Counted from the stretch's first letter, positions 6,758 to 15,312 are shown. The stretch is 64,000 bases of DNA from an uncultured Muribaculaceae bacterium (GCA_934661195.1 CAKUJD010000002.1:248001-312000); one strand, 5' to 3'. A program made the numbers and translations. The notes: generated by a model from the letters alone, not told the origin.

Positions 6758-8688
6758 AACGCATACTCATGACATTGGCTGCCGCGGGTGCGATAGCAAT
6801 CGCGGCCGATGCCCAGACCCTCAATGTGGTTGTGGGCAACGTGACCTACGCTCTGCCGGCAGCGGAGGCTGGCGAAATGACCTACACCGGCGGAACGCAG
6901 CTCTCCTTCATGGGGCGCACACTCAGCACGGCCGACATAACCCGCATGTATGTAGACGATTCGAAGGTGGATAGCGGCACTGTCAGCGTGAGCTACAATG
7001 GCACTTCGGCCTCGGTTGTTGTGGCTGGCGATGTGGCGCAGTATGTGGTGCCGTCGGTGAGTGGAGCGCACGTGACCATTGAACAGGCCGGCAGCGCAGG
7101 CGATGACACGAGTGGCGAGATTACCTATGTGCTTAGTGGCACGTCGGCCGACGGCTCGTTCACCCTCGATGGCTCATATAAGGCTTCAATCGAACTGCAG
7201 GGACTGTCGCTTACAAGCACGCTCGGTGCTCCGCTCGACATACAGGACGGCAAGCGCATCAGCCTAAGCATAAAGAAAGGCACCTCCAACACGCTAACCG
7301 ATGCAGCCGGTGGCTCTCAGAAAGGCTGCATAGTGTGCAAGGGTCACCTGGAACTGAAGGGAAAGGGCTCGCTCAACGTCTATGGAAACACTGCCCACGG
7401 AATATACTCTAAGGAATATGTTGAACTTAAGAATGCCACTGTAAACATTCTCTCGGCAGTGAAGGACGGGCTCAACTGCAATCAGTACTTCGCTATGGAA
7501 AGCGGCGAGCTTAATATATCCGGCACCGGCGACGACGGCATCCAGGTGTCATACAAGGACGACACCGATCGTGAGGCCGAGGACACAGGTGCCATAACGA
7601 TTACCGGCGGAACAATCAGCATTGCCACAACAGCCACTGCCGCCAAAGGACTGAAGGCTGAGGGCGATATCAATATTACTGGCGGAACAATCAACGTCAG
7701 CACCTCCGGCGGAGGCAAATGGGATGAGGATGATGCCAAGACGAAGGCTGCATCGTGCATCAGTTCCGACGGCAATGTGCAGATCGACGGCGGCACGTTG
7801 CAGCTATCGAGTTCAGGCAGCGGCGGCAAGGGCATCAATTGCGACGGCGAGTTCATTGCCAATGGCGGCAACATCACCATAACCACCACAGGCGGGATGT
7901 ATGCCTACGTCAACGGAACAGCATACGACCCCTATACAGGCAACGCAGATCGCCTCTCGTCAAGCCAGAAATCATCGCCGAAGGGTATAAAGGCCGATGG
8001 CAACGTGACCATCAATGGAGGGGTGCTAAATGTAACGGTGACGGGTAACGGCGGCGAGGGAATAGAGAGTAAGGCGGTGATGACCATAAACGACGGCACA
8101 ATCATTGCCAACACTAACGACGACGCGCTCAACTCTTCAAGCCACATGTATATAAAAGGAGGAACCATAACCGTTGTGGCAACCGGCAACGACGGCATCG
8201 ACTCCAACGGCAACATGTACATTCAGGGAGGAACAATAATGGCTTTCGGCGCGGCTTCGCCTGAGTGTGGCATTGACGCCAATGAGGAGGAGGGCTACTC
8301 GGTGATTTTCACTGGCGGCACATTGCTCGCTGTGGGTGGCGGCAACTCCGTGCCGAGTACGTCGCAGTCGACGCAGGCTTATGTGTCTGGCTCAATGAGT
8401 GTGAGCGCTAACACTGTGGTATCGCTGAAGGACGGCGACACCGTACTGGCCACATTCACCGTCCCCAGCAACTACACCGCATCGGGCCAGGGTGGTGGCT
8501 GGCACTCGGCCGCGCAGGCTCCTGGCGGGGGTGGCCCAGGCGGGCAAGGCGGCGGACCTGGCGGAAGAGGCAGCTCGGTTCTCATCACTAGCCCCGGCAT
8601 CTCGTCGGGCAGCAGCTACACGCTGACGAGCGGCACATCGTCGTCAACAGTCACCGCTTTGCTGACAGGCAGCACTGGCCGGCCATGA
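6754..8688 (+). CDS. Secreted beta-helix protein, Cthe_2159-like carbohydrate-binding family
   Basis: A 644-residue exported protein. Signal peptide 1-20; a module with TADITRMYV (59-67) related to the one in the preceding gene; then from about residue 120 a long right-handed beta-helix. The helix is built from short repeats of the type GGT-I-x-V/I ... KGI-x-A-x-GN-I-x-I-x-GG, typical of the Cthe_2159 family, whose founding member binds cellulose and calcium. Acidic DGI/DDGI turns could bind calcium. The C-terminal 80 residues are Gly-rich (GGPGGQGGGPGGRG) followed by a Ser/Thr-rich end with no sorting tail. It is probably a cell-surface polysaccharide-binding or adhesin-like protein; enzymatic activity cannot be excluded. 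Confidence 0.8.
   Translation: MKRILMTLAAAGAIAIAADAQTLNVVVGNVTYALPAAEAGEMTYTGGTQLSFMGRTLSTADITRMYVDDSKVDSGTVSVSYNGTSASVVVAGDVAQYVVPSVSGAHVTIEQAGSAGDDTSGEITYVLSGTSADGSFTLDGSYKASIELQGLSLTSTLGAPLDIQDGKRISLSIKKGTSNTLTDAAGGSQKGCIVCKGHLELKGKGSLNVYGNTAHGIYSKEYVELKNATVNILSAVKDGLNCNQYFAMESGELNISGTGDDGIQVSYKDDTDREAEDTGAITITGGTISIATTATAAKGLKAEGDINITGGTINVSTSGGGKWDEDDAKTKAASCISSDGNVQIDGGTLQLSSSGSGGKGINCDGEFIANGGNITITTTGGMYAYVNGTAYDPYTGNADRLSSSQKSSPKGIKADGNVTINGGVLNVTVTGNGGEGIESKAVMTINDGTIIANTNDDALNSSSHMYIKGGTITVVATGNDGIDSNGNMYIQGGTIMAFGAASPECGIDANEEEGYSVIFTGGTLLAVGGGNSVPSTSQSTQAYVSGSMSVSANTVVSLKDGDTVLATFTVPSNYTASGQGGGWHSAAQAPGGGGPGGQGGGPGGRGSSVLITSPGISSGSSYTLTSGTSSSTVTALLTGSTGRP
7591..8340 (+). repeat. 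Degenerate beta-helix coil repeats within the Cthe_2159-like gene
   Basis: About nine imperfect coils containing the core GG-T/N-I-x-I/V, with DNA echoes such as GGCGGAACAATCA near 7607 and 7681 and GGAGGAACAATAA near 8227. Coil length varies, so this is protein-fold repetition rather than a simple DNA tandem repeat. Confidence 0.6.
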
Positions 8689-8753
8689 TGTGTGGATTAT
8701 TTCGGCAATGCTGAAAAAGAGTAAGTGTGTTTGATGCATTTTAATTAAGCAGG

Positions 8754-8795
8754 AAAGGGTTGTGAGTTTTAGGCTCGCAACCTTTTCTTTTTTGC
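8754..8795 (+). terminator. Rho-independent terminator after the beta-helix gene
   Basis: A 13-pair stem (8754-8766 with 8774-8786, two G-T wobbles) with a 7-base loop, followed by TCTTTTTTTG. It closes the secreted-protein pair 66 bases after its stop. Confidence 0.75.
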
Positions 8796-8806
8796 TGCGC
8801 TTTTGA

Positions 8807-8814
8807 TATATTTG
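8807..8814 (+). promoter_or_regulatory. -7 box upstream of yraN
   Basis: TATATTTG matches TAnnTTTG exactly, 32 bases before the ATG at 8846 and immediately after the terminator. The -33 position holds only a weak TTTC (8784-8787, 19-base spacing), inside the terminator stem. Confidence 0.5.
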
Positions 8815-8845
8815 CACCAGTATTAACGCAACAAACCAAGCAGAC

Positions 8846-9226
8846 ATGGCTTTTCACAACCAACTGGGCGCGGCCGGCGAGACGGCGGCCACTGAATTTC
8901 TCATTAAGCAGGGAATGACCATCAGGGAAACCAACTGGCGGCTCAACCACCTGGAAATCGACATAGTGGCGCAGTCGGCCGACCGCGTGCTGCACATAGT
9001 GGAGGTGAAGACACGCGCCAGCGACGCCCACTTCGACCCCATGCGCTCAATCACGCGCCAGAAGATGCGCAACCTCGTGAACGCTGCCAACGGCTATGTG
9101 AACTACTGCCGCCTGCAGATGCCGGTGCAGTACGACGTGATTATCTTGATAGGCGCCTCGCCCGACAACTTCAAGCTCGAATACTACCCGAATGCGTTCT
9201 ATCCGCCCCTGCGCACCTACCGCTGA
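8846..9226 (+). CDS. YraN family protein (UPF0102)
   Basis: A 126-residue member of UPF0102, with the restriction-endonuclease-like core: GAAGETAATEFL near residue 8-19, the metal-site Asp in HLEIDIVAQ (about 32-40), and VEVKTR (about 53-58), the E-x-K pair. Biochemical function is not established for most members; a Holliday-junction or nuclease role has been suggested from the fold. It stands alone between a terminator and its own likely promoter. Confidence 0.9.
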   Translation: MAFHNQLGAAGETAATEFLIKQGMTIRETNWRLNHLEIDIVAQSADRVLHIVEVKTRASDAHFDPMRSITRQKMRNLVNAANGYVNYCRLQMPVQYDVIILIGASPDNFKLEYYPNAFYPPLRTYR

Positions 9227-9227
9227 G

Positions 9228-9258
9228 TTTGCAGTGTGAATAATTTTTTGTAACTTAG
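9228..9258 (+). promoter_or_regulatory. Promoter of the 110-residue protein gene
   Basis: TTTG (9228-9231), 19 bases, TAACTTAG (9251-9258). Spacing is ideal; the -7 box has one mismatch. It begins only two bases after the yraN stop and predicts a leader of about 65 bases that contains the hairpin at 9270-9285. Confidence 0.55.
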
Positions 9259-9269
9259 CAATGCATTAA

Positions 9270-9285
9270 GGCGGCATGGGCCGCC
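9270..9285 (+). other. Small GC hairpin in the 5' leader of the 110-residue gene
   Basis: GGCGGC (9270-9275) pairs with GCCGCC (9280-9285) around a four-base loop ATGG. It lies about 44 bases before the ATG. Without a U-tract it is not a terminator; it may stabilise the mRNA or mean nothing. Confidence 0.4.
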
Positions 9286-9328
9286 GCAATGTGAAAGAAA
9301 CATTATATTAAAACAATAAACATCAGTT

Positions 9329-9661
9329 ATGGCTAACAAAAGACAACTTAAAAGAGCCATCCGCTATGCATGCAGCGAAATGGTGGGTGAGTGCTTCTTT
9401 GCAGAAGACACAATCGAAGGCGCCGACCTCGACAAGTGGGACAACATCATCGTCAACATCGCCCTGCTCCAGGCCGAGGCGGTAAACCGCGTGTCGGTTG
9501 ACTTCGACAAGAAACCCAAGGACTTCGACACCAAGAAGGCCTACAATGTGGCTCGCCGCGCATTCTTCAAGCAGGCCGAGAAAGACCTTGCCAAATATAT
9601 GCGCGAAGAGACCGAGAAGATTGCCAAAGAAATGAACGCTCTCGTGCCCAAGAGCAAATAA
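9329..9661 (+). CDS. Conserved small Bacteroidales protein, function unknown
   Basis: A 110-residue soluble, mostly helical, highly charged protein with no signal peptide or membrane segment and no motif I can assign. The Lys/Arg-rich start (MANKRQLKRAIRYAC) and the C-terminal helix rich in Lys and Glu (about 75-110) stand out. It has a well-spaced promoter and an A-rich ribosome region (AAAACAATAAACATCAGTT), so it is likely well expressed. I recall similar short proteins beside acyltransferases in related genomes, but this is memory rather than a search result. Confidence 0.75.
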   Translation: MANKRQLKRAIRYACSEMVGECFFAEDTIEGADLDKWDNIIVNIALLQAEAVNRVSVDFDKKPKDFDTKKAYNVARRAFFKQAEKDLAKYMREETEKIAKEMNALVPKSK

Positions 9662-9674
9662 AGACTGACACGAC

Positions 9675-10220
9675 TTGAATCTCGCAGGACTTATTTTGAA
9701 ATCTGCGGGCTGGCGCTTCAGCGTGAACGTGGACATGCCCGACAAGTGCATAATTTGCGTTGCGCCGCACACCAGCAACTGGGATTTCATTTTGGGAGAG
9801 CTGTGCATACGCTCAAAGGGAATGACCGCCGGCTTCATGATGAAGGACACCTGGTTTTTCTTCCCTTTGGGCTTTTTGCTTAAGGCTATAGGAGGCGTGC
9901 CTGTGGCGCAGCACCGCCGCACCAATGTGTCGGCCGGTGTGGTGGCGCAGATGGCGCAGCGCCGGCGTCTGGCCATTGCCGTCACCCCCGAGGGCACCCG
10001 CAGCCTCAATCCAAACTGGCACAAGGGCTTCTTGCACATTGCGCGCGATTCGCGTGTGCCTGTGCTGCTGGCCTACATCGACTACAAGCACAAGCATGTG
10101 TGCATCGACAAGGCTTTTGAGCCTACGGGCGATGTCGAGGCCGACTTGCTGGCAATAAAGCGCTATTATTCGCGCCATGCTTTTGCCCGCTTCCCCGAAA
10201 AGTTTTCCACGGGCCTTTAG
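9675..10220 (+). CDS. PlsC-like 1-acyl-glycerol-3-phosphate acyltransferase family protein
   Basis: A 181-residue acyltransferase. The PlsC motifs are HTSNWD (32-37, the catalytic His-x4-Asp) and PEGTR (105-109, acceptor binding). It has no strong membrane anchor and is shorter than PlsC proper, belonging to the group annotated as acyltransferase of glycerol-phosphate or ornithine lipids. I use the TTG at 9675 because the next ATG (residue 21) would remove conserved residues before HTSNWD; the start follows the upstream stop by 13 bases. A second, more typical PlsC lies at 25851-26567. Confidence 0.8.
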   Translation: MNLAGLILKSAGWRFSVNVDMPDKCIICVAPHTSNWDFILGELCIRSKGMTAGFMMKDTWFFFPLGFLLKAIGGVPVAQHRRTNVSAGVVAQMAQRRRLAIAVTPEGTRSLNPNWHKGFLHIARDSRVPVLLAYIDYKHKHVCIDKAFEPTGDVEADLLAIKRYYSRHAFARFPEKFSTGL

Positions 10221-10276
10221 CCAATATATGGAATGGCAACATCGATTAATTTACATAGATACACACAGATAGAGTT

Positions 10277-11089
10277 ATGCTGTCACGAAATTTAAGGGTC
10301 GCAATCGTTGAGAGCGACATTTGCTGGGCCGACAAGGAGCAGAACCTTGCCCGCGTGGCCGAGGTCATGCGCCGCCTGCCCGACGACACCGATGTGGTGG
10401 TGCTGCCCGAGATGTTTTCAACTGGATTTGTCGCCGACGATGCCGACCTTGCCCGGCAGCTGGCCGAACGGGGCACAGACGACACCATTCAGCGGCTCAA
10501 GGCCATGGCCAATGAGTGCAGTGTGGCCATAGCCGGCAGTTTCCTGGCCCGCACGGCGGGGCAGCTCTACAACCGCGCGTTTTTCATCGAGCCGCACGAC
10601 GACGAAACCTTCTACGACAAGAGCCACCTGTTTGGCTTCGCAGGCGAGGACAAAGTGTATAACCGCGGATTTCGCGAGGCTCCCATAGTGCGCTTCCGCG
10701 GCATGAATATCAAGCTTATCACTTGCTACGACCTTAGGTTCCCGGTGTTTTGCCGCAATGTGGACAATGCCTACGATGTGCTGCTGGTGGTGGCCAACTG
10801 GCCCATGGCGCGCATCAACGCGTGGCGCACACTGCTGGCCGCCCGCGCCATCGAAAACGAGTGCTATGTGTGCGGAGCCAACCGCTGCGGCACCGACGCC
10901 GCCGGCATCAACTATGGCGAGGGCACCTCACTCGTGTTTGACTTCAAGGGCAAGTGTATTGCCCAGCGTGCCGAAGGCAGCTGCATTGTCGCAGCAGACC
11001 TTTCGCCTGAGGCCTTGGCGCGATTCCGCCAGAAGTTTCCCGCTTGGCGCGATGCCGACGACTTCAAGCTAAGCATTAAGCAGCCTTAG
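10277..11089 (+). CDS. Carbon-nitrogen hydrolase, omega-amidase (YafV/Nit2)-like
   Basis: A 270-residue nitrilase-superfamily enzyme with the complete catalytic triad: Glu45 in VVLPEMFSTGF, Lys115 in YDKSHLF, and Cys150 in LITCYDLRFP. These surrounding motifs (MFSTGF, YDLRFP) are typical of omega-amidases, which hydrolyse alpha-ketoglutaramate or alpha-ketosuccinamate left by glutamine transaminases. That substrate is a family-level inference. The gene lies 56 bases after the acyltransferase on the same strand and converges on the U32 gene with a four-base gap. Confidence 0.88.
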   Translation: MLSRNLRVAIVESDICWADKEQNLARVAEVMRRLPDDTDVVVLPEMFSTGFVADDADLARQLAERGTDDTIQRLKAMANECSVAIAGSFLARTAGQLYNRAFFIEPHDDETFYDKSHLFGFAGEDKVYNRGFREAPIVRFRGMNIKLITCYDLRFPVFCRNVDNAYDVLLVVANWPMARINAWRTLLAARAIENECYVCGANRCGTDAAGINYGEGTSLVFDFKGKCIAQRAEGSCIVAADLSPEALARFRQKFPAWRDADDFKLSIKQP

Positions 11090-11093
11090 CCAA

Positions 11094-12935
11094 TCACCGT
11101 TCAATCAGCACCAATTCCATCTCGCATTTGTCGCAGTGGCACACCACTTGCATTGTGGTGCGGCCGCAATGCAGCTGCAGTGTGCCGGGCAGGCGGTGTG
11201 CCGCCTTGGCGTCGCGAAGGCAGCATCCCAGCTCGCGCCTTATGCAGTAGCGGGTGTTCATCACCACTTTGCCTATCGGGCTTTTGCTGCCTTTCCAGCA
11301 CTCCATGGCTGGCTCGGCCACCGTGGCGCCGCATTGGGCGTAGGTGGCCCGGGCAAGGCGGTTGGCCACATTGTCGGCATAGCCGAGGCTCGCAGTGGGG
11401 CAGTGGGCGTCGCCGCGCTTGCCAGGCAGCAGCCTGCGTCGGCTTGCCAGCTGGGCGTGGTCGAGTAGCTCAACGGCCTCGCGCCTTAGCCGTGTCAGCA
11501 CTGAGGCGGGAATAAACTGGCCGTCGAGCGCTTGGCAGTGGCGCAGGCTGTAGATGGTGCCGCCCAACTTTTTCATTACCTCGCGCTGCCTTTGCTCTTG
11601 TGGTGTGTTGGCCGCTGTGGCTTCGTGTTCAATACTGTGAATCACATCGTTGCCTCGCTCATCTTTAAGTTCCACTATAAGTTTGCCGTTTGTTTGCCTA
11701 AGCGCGGCGTCAATCCAAATCAGCCGCTGTGCCGACGGCTTCGACAGCTTGTCGTCGAGCAGCTTGTTGAACGTGCGGTACACCATGTCGCCGCGCTGTG
11801 CGCCTATGCGCTCGCGCAAATGCACCGTTTGCCCTTCGGCACGGTTTACGCGTGCTCCCACCAGTTCTCCGCTGGCATTCACCAGGCTCAGTCCGTCGCC
11901 ATTGGCAATGGGCTTTGAGGTGTCGATGGTCAGCTGCAGTCCGCTGGTGTGCGTTACGCGCCCAAGCGGCTCGCCCACCGACTTTGGTGTGTCGGTGGCG
12001 GCCATTTTGTGCCCGTTTGGCAGTGGGTGGCCGTTAACAAAATAGTCGGTGAAACCGCGGTTGAAGCTGCGGTTCAGCTGCGGGGTGAAGGTGTAGGTGC
12101 AGTGTCCGGCCGAAGCCCGCTCCAGCGAGTCGTCGGCGTCGATTATGGCGTCGAGCGCCTGGCGGTAGTAGGCCACCACGTTTTTCACATAGGAGGCGTC
12201 TTTAAGCCGTCCCTCGATCTTAAATGAGCTTATGCCAGCGTCAATCAGATGGCGCAGGTTGCGGCTTTGATTGTTGTCCCTGAGCGACAGCAGGTGCTTG
12301 CCCGCCACCAGCATCCGGCCTTCGGAGTCGGTGAGGTCATACTTCAGCCGGCATATCTGCGAGCACTCGCCGCGGTTGGCGCTGCGGCCGCAAATGGCCT
12401 GGCTCGCCTGGCAGCGTCCGCTGTAGCTCACGCACAGCGCACCGTGCACAAATCCCTCAAGCGGCACCTTCACCGTGCCGCGTATGGCCTTCACCTCGTC
12501 CAGCGTAAGCTCGCGGGCAAGCACCAGCTGCGTGAAGCCGAGCGACTCCAGGAAGCGCGCCTTCTCGGGCGTGCGCAGGTCGCACTGCGTGCTTGCGTGC
12601 AGTGCAATGGGCGGCAGGTGCATTTGCAGTATGCCCAGGTCCTGCACAATCAGTGCGTCGGCCCCTGCATAATACAAGTCCCATATAAGTTTTTGCGCTT
12701 GCTCTAATTCGTTGTCATACAGGATAGTGTTTACCGTTACATAAACCTTTGCATTAAATGTGTGCGCATAGTCGCACACTTCCTTTATGTCATCGATGCC
12801 GTTGCCGGCCACGGCCCGTGCGCCAAATTTTTGTGCACCCATATACACGGCGTCGGCGCCATGCCTTATTGCCTCAAGGGCTACCTCCTTGTTGCGTGCC
12901 GGGGCAAGCAGTTCTATCTGTCGTGGTTTGTTCAT
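11094..12935 (-). CDS. U32-family protein, RlhA/TrhP-like RNA hydroxylation factor
   Basis: A 613-residue U32 'peptidase' homologue. The PS01276-type signature is at 160-178 (E-G-F-V-H-G-A-L-C ... G-R-C-Q-A-S). Cys168, Cys175, Cys191 and Cys195 are placed as the likely cluster ligands seen in the RlhA and TrhP proteins. Those E. coli relatives hydroxylate 23S rRNA C2501 and tRNA U34. After the barrel, residues about 320-500 resemble DUF3656, including KLGGTIYSL and the FIPASVLTRLRREAVELL helix, as in RlhA. The C-terminus (NTRYCIRRELGCC ... CHCDKCEMELV) is the extra Cys-rich tail found in TrhP-type proteins. True protease activity is unlikely. It has its own promoter at 12995-13027. Confidence 0.85.
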   Translation of the reverse strand: MNKPRQIELLAPARNKEVALEAIRHGADAVYMGAQKFGARAVAGNGIDDIKEVCDYAHTFNAKVYVTVNTILYDNELEQAQKLIWDLYYAGADALIVQDLGILQMHLPPIALHASTQCDLRTPEKARFLESLGFTQLVLARELTLDEVKAIRGTVKVPLEGFVHGALCVSYSGRCQASQAICGRSANRGECSQICRLKYDLTDSEGRMLVAGKHLLSLRDNNQSRNLRHLIDAGISSFKIEGRLKDASYVKNVVAYYRQALDAIIDADDSLERASAGHCTYTFTPQLNRSFNRGFTDYFVNGHPLPNGHKMAATDTPKSVGEPLGRVTHTSGLQLTIDTSKPIANGDGLSLVNASGELVGARVNRAEGQTVHLRERIGAQRGDMVYRTFNKLLDDKLSKPSAQRLIWIDAALRQTNGKLIVELKDERGNDVIHSIEHEATAANTPQEQRQREVMKKLGGTIYSLRHCQALDGQFIPASVLTRLRREAVELLDHAQLASRRRLLPGKRGDAHCPTASLGYADNVANRLARATYAQCGATVAEPAMECWKGSKSPIGKVVMNTRYCIRRELGCCLRDAKAAHRLPGTLQLHCGRTTMQVVCHCDKCEMELVLIER

Positions 12936-12994
12936 ATTTGCCTTTTTTGAGCTTAATTGGGCGTTGGTGCCGCCACTAAGCTGCCTTCACAGTG

Positions 12995-13027
12995 CAAAAT
13001 TAAACTTTTTCGGCTAAATGCGGCAAA
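12995..13027 (-). promoter_or_regulatory. Promoter of the U32 gene
   Basis: On the minus strand TTTG, 21 bases, TAATTTTG, the -7 box ending 60 bases before the ATG at 12935. Both elements match the Bacteroidales consensus. Confidence 0.65.
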
Positions 13028-13037
13028 CTGGCGGCAT

Positions 13038-13068
13038 TTTGAATTGGCGCATAATTTTTGTAAATTTG
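13038..13068 (+). promoter_or_regulatory. Promoter of dnaG
   Basis: TTTG (13038-13041), 19 bases, TAAATTTG (13061-13068): a perfect match with ideal spacing, 24 bases before the dnaG ATG. It lies back to back with the U32 promoter, the two -33 elements being 10 bases apart. Confidence 0.7.
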
Positions 13069-13092
13069 TGGTTGATTAATGCGCATTGATTC

Positions 13093-15273
13093 ATGATTGA
13101 CAGAGCTACAGTCACCCAAATACTTGATACAGCCAATATTGTCGACGTGGTTTCCGACTTTGTGAGCCTTCATCGGCGCGGGGCCAACTACGTTGGCCTG
13201 TGTCCGTTTCACAACGAGAAGACCCCGTCGTTTGTGGTGTCGCCCTCCAAGGGGCTGTGCCATTGCTTTGGCTGTGGCAAGGGCGGCAGCGCCGTCAACT
13301 TCATAATGGAGCATGAGCAAATCAGCTACTACGAGGCGCTGAAATACCTGGCCAACAAATATCACATCGAGGTGCATGAGCGCGAAATGACCGACGCCGA
13401 GCGCGAGAAGCAGAGCGAGCGTGAAAGCATGCTTGTGATCAACGAGTTTGCCAGCGTTTTTTTCGAAAGCCAGCTACACGACACCGATGATGGCCGCAAC
13501 ATAGGCCTGGCATACTTTCGCGAGCGCGGTTTCTCCGACGAGACCATACGCAAGTTCCACCTCGGCTATTCGCCCGAGAAGAGTACTGCCCTCTATAATG
13601 CAGCCACTGCCAAGGGCTACAACAAGAAATACCTGTTTGAGGTTGGCCTTTGCATCGACGACAAGCGGGGCGGCGGTTTCGACCGCTTCCGCGGGCGCGT
13701 GATGTTCCCCATATTCAACGTGGCCGGCAAGGTGATTGCCTTTGGCGGCCGTGTGCTCAAAAAGGTGCCCAACGTGGGCAAGTATTTAAACTCGCCCGAG
13801 TCGGCCATCTATGTCAAAAACCGTGAACTGTATGGCCTTTACCAGGCCAAGCGCGCCATAGTGAACGAGCAGAAGTGCTTCCTTGTGGAGGGCTATACCG
13901 ACGTCATATCGATGCACCAGGCCGGCATCGAGAATGTGGTGGCATCGTCGGGCACATCGCTCACCGAGGGCCAGATACGCATGATTCACCGCTTCACCGA
14001 CAATGTGACCATCCTCTACGACGGCGACAGCGCAGGCATCCACGCCTCGCTGCGCGGCATCAACATGCTTCTGGCCGAGGGCCTAAACATAAAGGTGCTG
14101 CTGCTGCCCGATGGCGAAGACCCCGACAGCTTTGCGCGCTCGCACACCGCTGCCGAGTTTAAGCAATACATTGCCGGGCACGAAACCGACTTCATCAGGT
14201 TCAAGACCCGCATATTGCTCGAAAACGCGCACAACGACCCCATAAAGCTGTCGGCCGTGGTGCAAGACGTGGTGCGCTCGATTGCGGTAATCCCGTCGCA
14301 AATAACGCGCGCCGTGTATGCCAAGGAGTGCAGCGGCACATTCAATATCCCCGAAGACGTGCTGCTGGCATCGATTGCCGACGCCATCAGATCGGGCCAG
14401 GCCGAGGACCTCAAGCGCCGCCAGCGCGAGCAGCGCCGGGCCGAGGGCGCACAGCAGGTGCAGCAGCAAACCCAGAAGCAACAGACCCAGCCAGCCGCAA
14501 ATGTGCCGTCCAGCCAGCCTGCCACCACACAGCAGCAGTTGCTGTTCCCGCAAGAGAAGGAGCTGATACGCTATGTGGTGAAGTATGGCATGTGCTACAT
14601 TTGCGATTTGGAGGCCGAAGACGGCACCAAGGTGCCTGTCACTGTCATCGAGTATGTGAGAAACGAGCTTGATGCCGACGACATGCGCTTTTCCAACCGC
14701 GTGTACGACCTCATATATGAGAAAGCGCTGCAAGAGGTCAACCCGTTTTATGACGAGCTTAACAGAATCGTGGAGGAGCAAAACCGTAACGGTGATGAAG
14801 CCTTCAGCCGCCTCACCCGATGCGCGGCACGCAGCGGCAGCCTCGACATCGACGAGGTGGATAAGATGGAGTCACAGCTGCGAGCCCGCATCAGCGAGCG
14901 CATTGCACGGCGGGTGAATGAGTTCCGCAAGCTCTATCTCGAGAAGGTGCTGTGCAGCTCGGAAAACGATGAGATCCGCGAAACGTCGTGGAATCTTGCC
15001 AACGACGAGCAGCCGCTAAGCAAAATCCACACCCAGTTTGCCACCATAGTCACCGACGAGCAGCGCCTGTTCACCCTTTTGCCAAAAGCCATCAACGGAT
15101 GGAAAAACGCTATGATAGAATGCCGCATCGTAGACCTAAACGAAAAGTTGAAGACGGCAGCCTCCGAGGGTGAAGTGCTCAGCATCATGCAGCGCCTCTC
15201 ACAGCTATATTCTCAGCGCAGCGCTCTCGCCAAGGAGATAGGCGAGAGGGTGGTGAACCCGGTGATAAGATAA
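13093..15273 (+). CDS. dnaG: DNA primase DnaG
   Basis: The replicative primase, 726 residues, makes RNA primers at the fork. The CHC2 zinc finger has Cys37, His40, Cys58 and Cys61. The TOPRIM catalytic core shows Glu266 in FLVEGYTD and Asp310/Asp312 in ILYDGDSAG. A Gln-rich, poorly conserved linker (about 445-480) joins the core to a helical C-terminal helicase-interaction region that is longer than in E. coli DnaG (581 residues). The ATG at 13093 is placed just after a strong promoter. No rpsU or rpoD neighbour is seen, so the classic macromolecular-synthesis operon is absent. Confidence 0.97.
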   Translation: MIDRATVTQILDTANIVDVVSDFVSLHRRGANYVGLCPFHNEKTPSFVVSPSKGLCHCFGCGKGGSAVNFIMEHEQISYYEALKYLANKYHIEVHEREMTDAEREKQSERESMLVINEFASVFFESQLHDTDDGRNIGLAYFRERGFSDETIRKFHLGYSPEKSTALYNAATAKGYNKKYLFEVGLCIDDKRGGGFDRFRGRVMFPIFNVAGKVIAFGGRVLKKVPNVGKYLNSPESAIYVKNRELYGLYQAKRAIVNEQKCFLVEGYTDVISMHQAGIENVVASSGTSLTEGQIRMIHRFTDNVTILYDGDSAGIHASLRGINMLLAEGLNIKVLLLPDGEDPDSFARSHTAAEFKQYIAGHETDFIRFKTRILLENAHNDPIKLSAVVQDVVRSIAVIPSQITRAVYAKECSGTFNIPEDVLLASIADAIRSGQAEDLKRRQREQRRAEGAQQVQQQTQKQQTQPAANVPSSQPATTQQQLLFPQEKELIRYVVKYGMCYICDLEAEDGTKVPVTVIEYVRNELDADDMRFSNRVYDLIYEKALQEVNPFYDELNRIVEEQNRNGDEAFSRLTRCAARSGSLDIDEVDKMESQLRARISERIARRVNEFRKLYLEKVLCSSENDEIRETSWNLANDEQPLSKIHTQFATIVTDEQRLFTLLPKAINGWKNAMIECRIVDLNEKLKTAASEGEVLSIMQRLSQLYSQRSALAKEIGERVVNPVIR

Positions 15274-15312
15274 TATTGGCCACGCAAGGCCGCTGAGTTG
15301 AATAATTATTGC

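Noticed and set aside
11094..12935. U32 gene as a collagenase-like protease
   Set aside because: The common label rests on the U32 name; the Cys cluster and DUF3656-like region fit RNA hydroxylation factors better.
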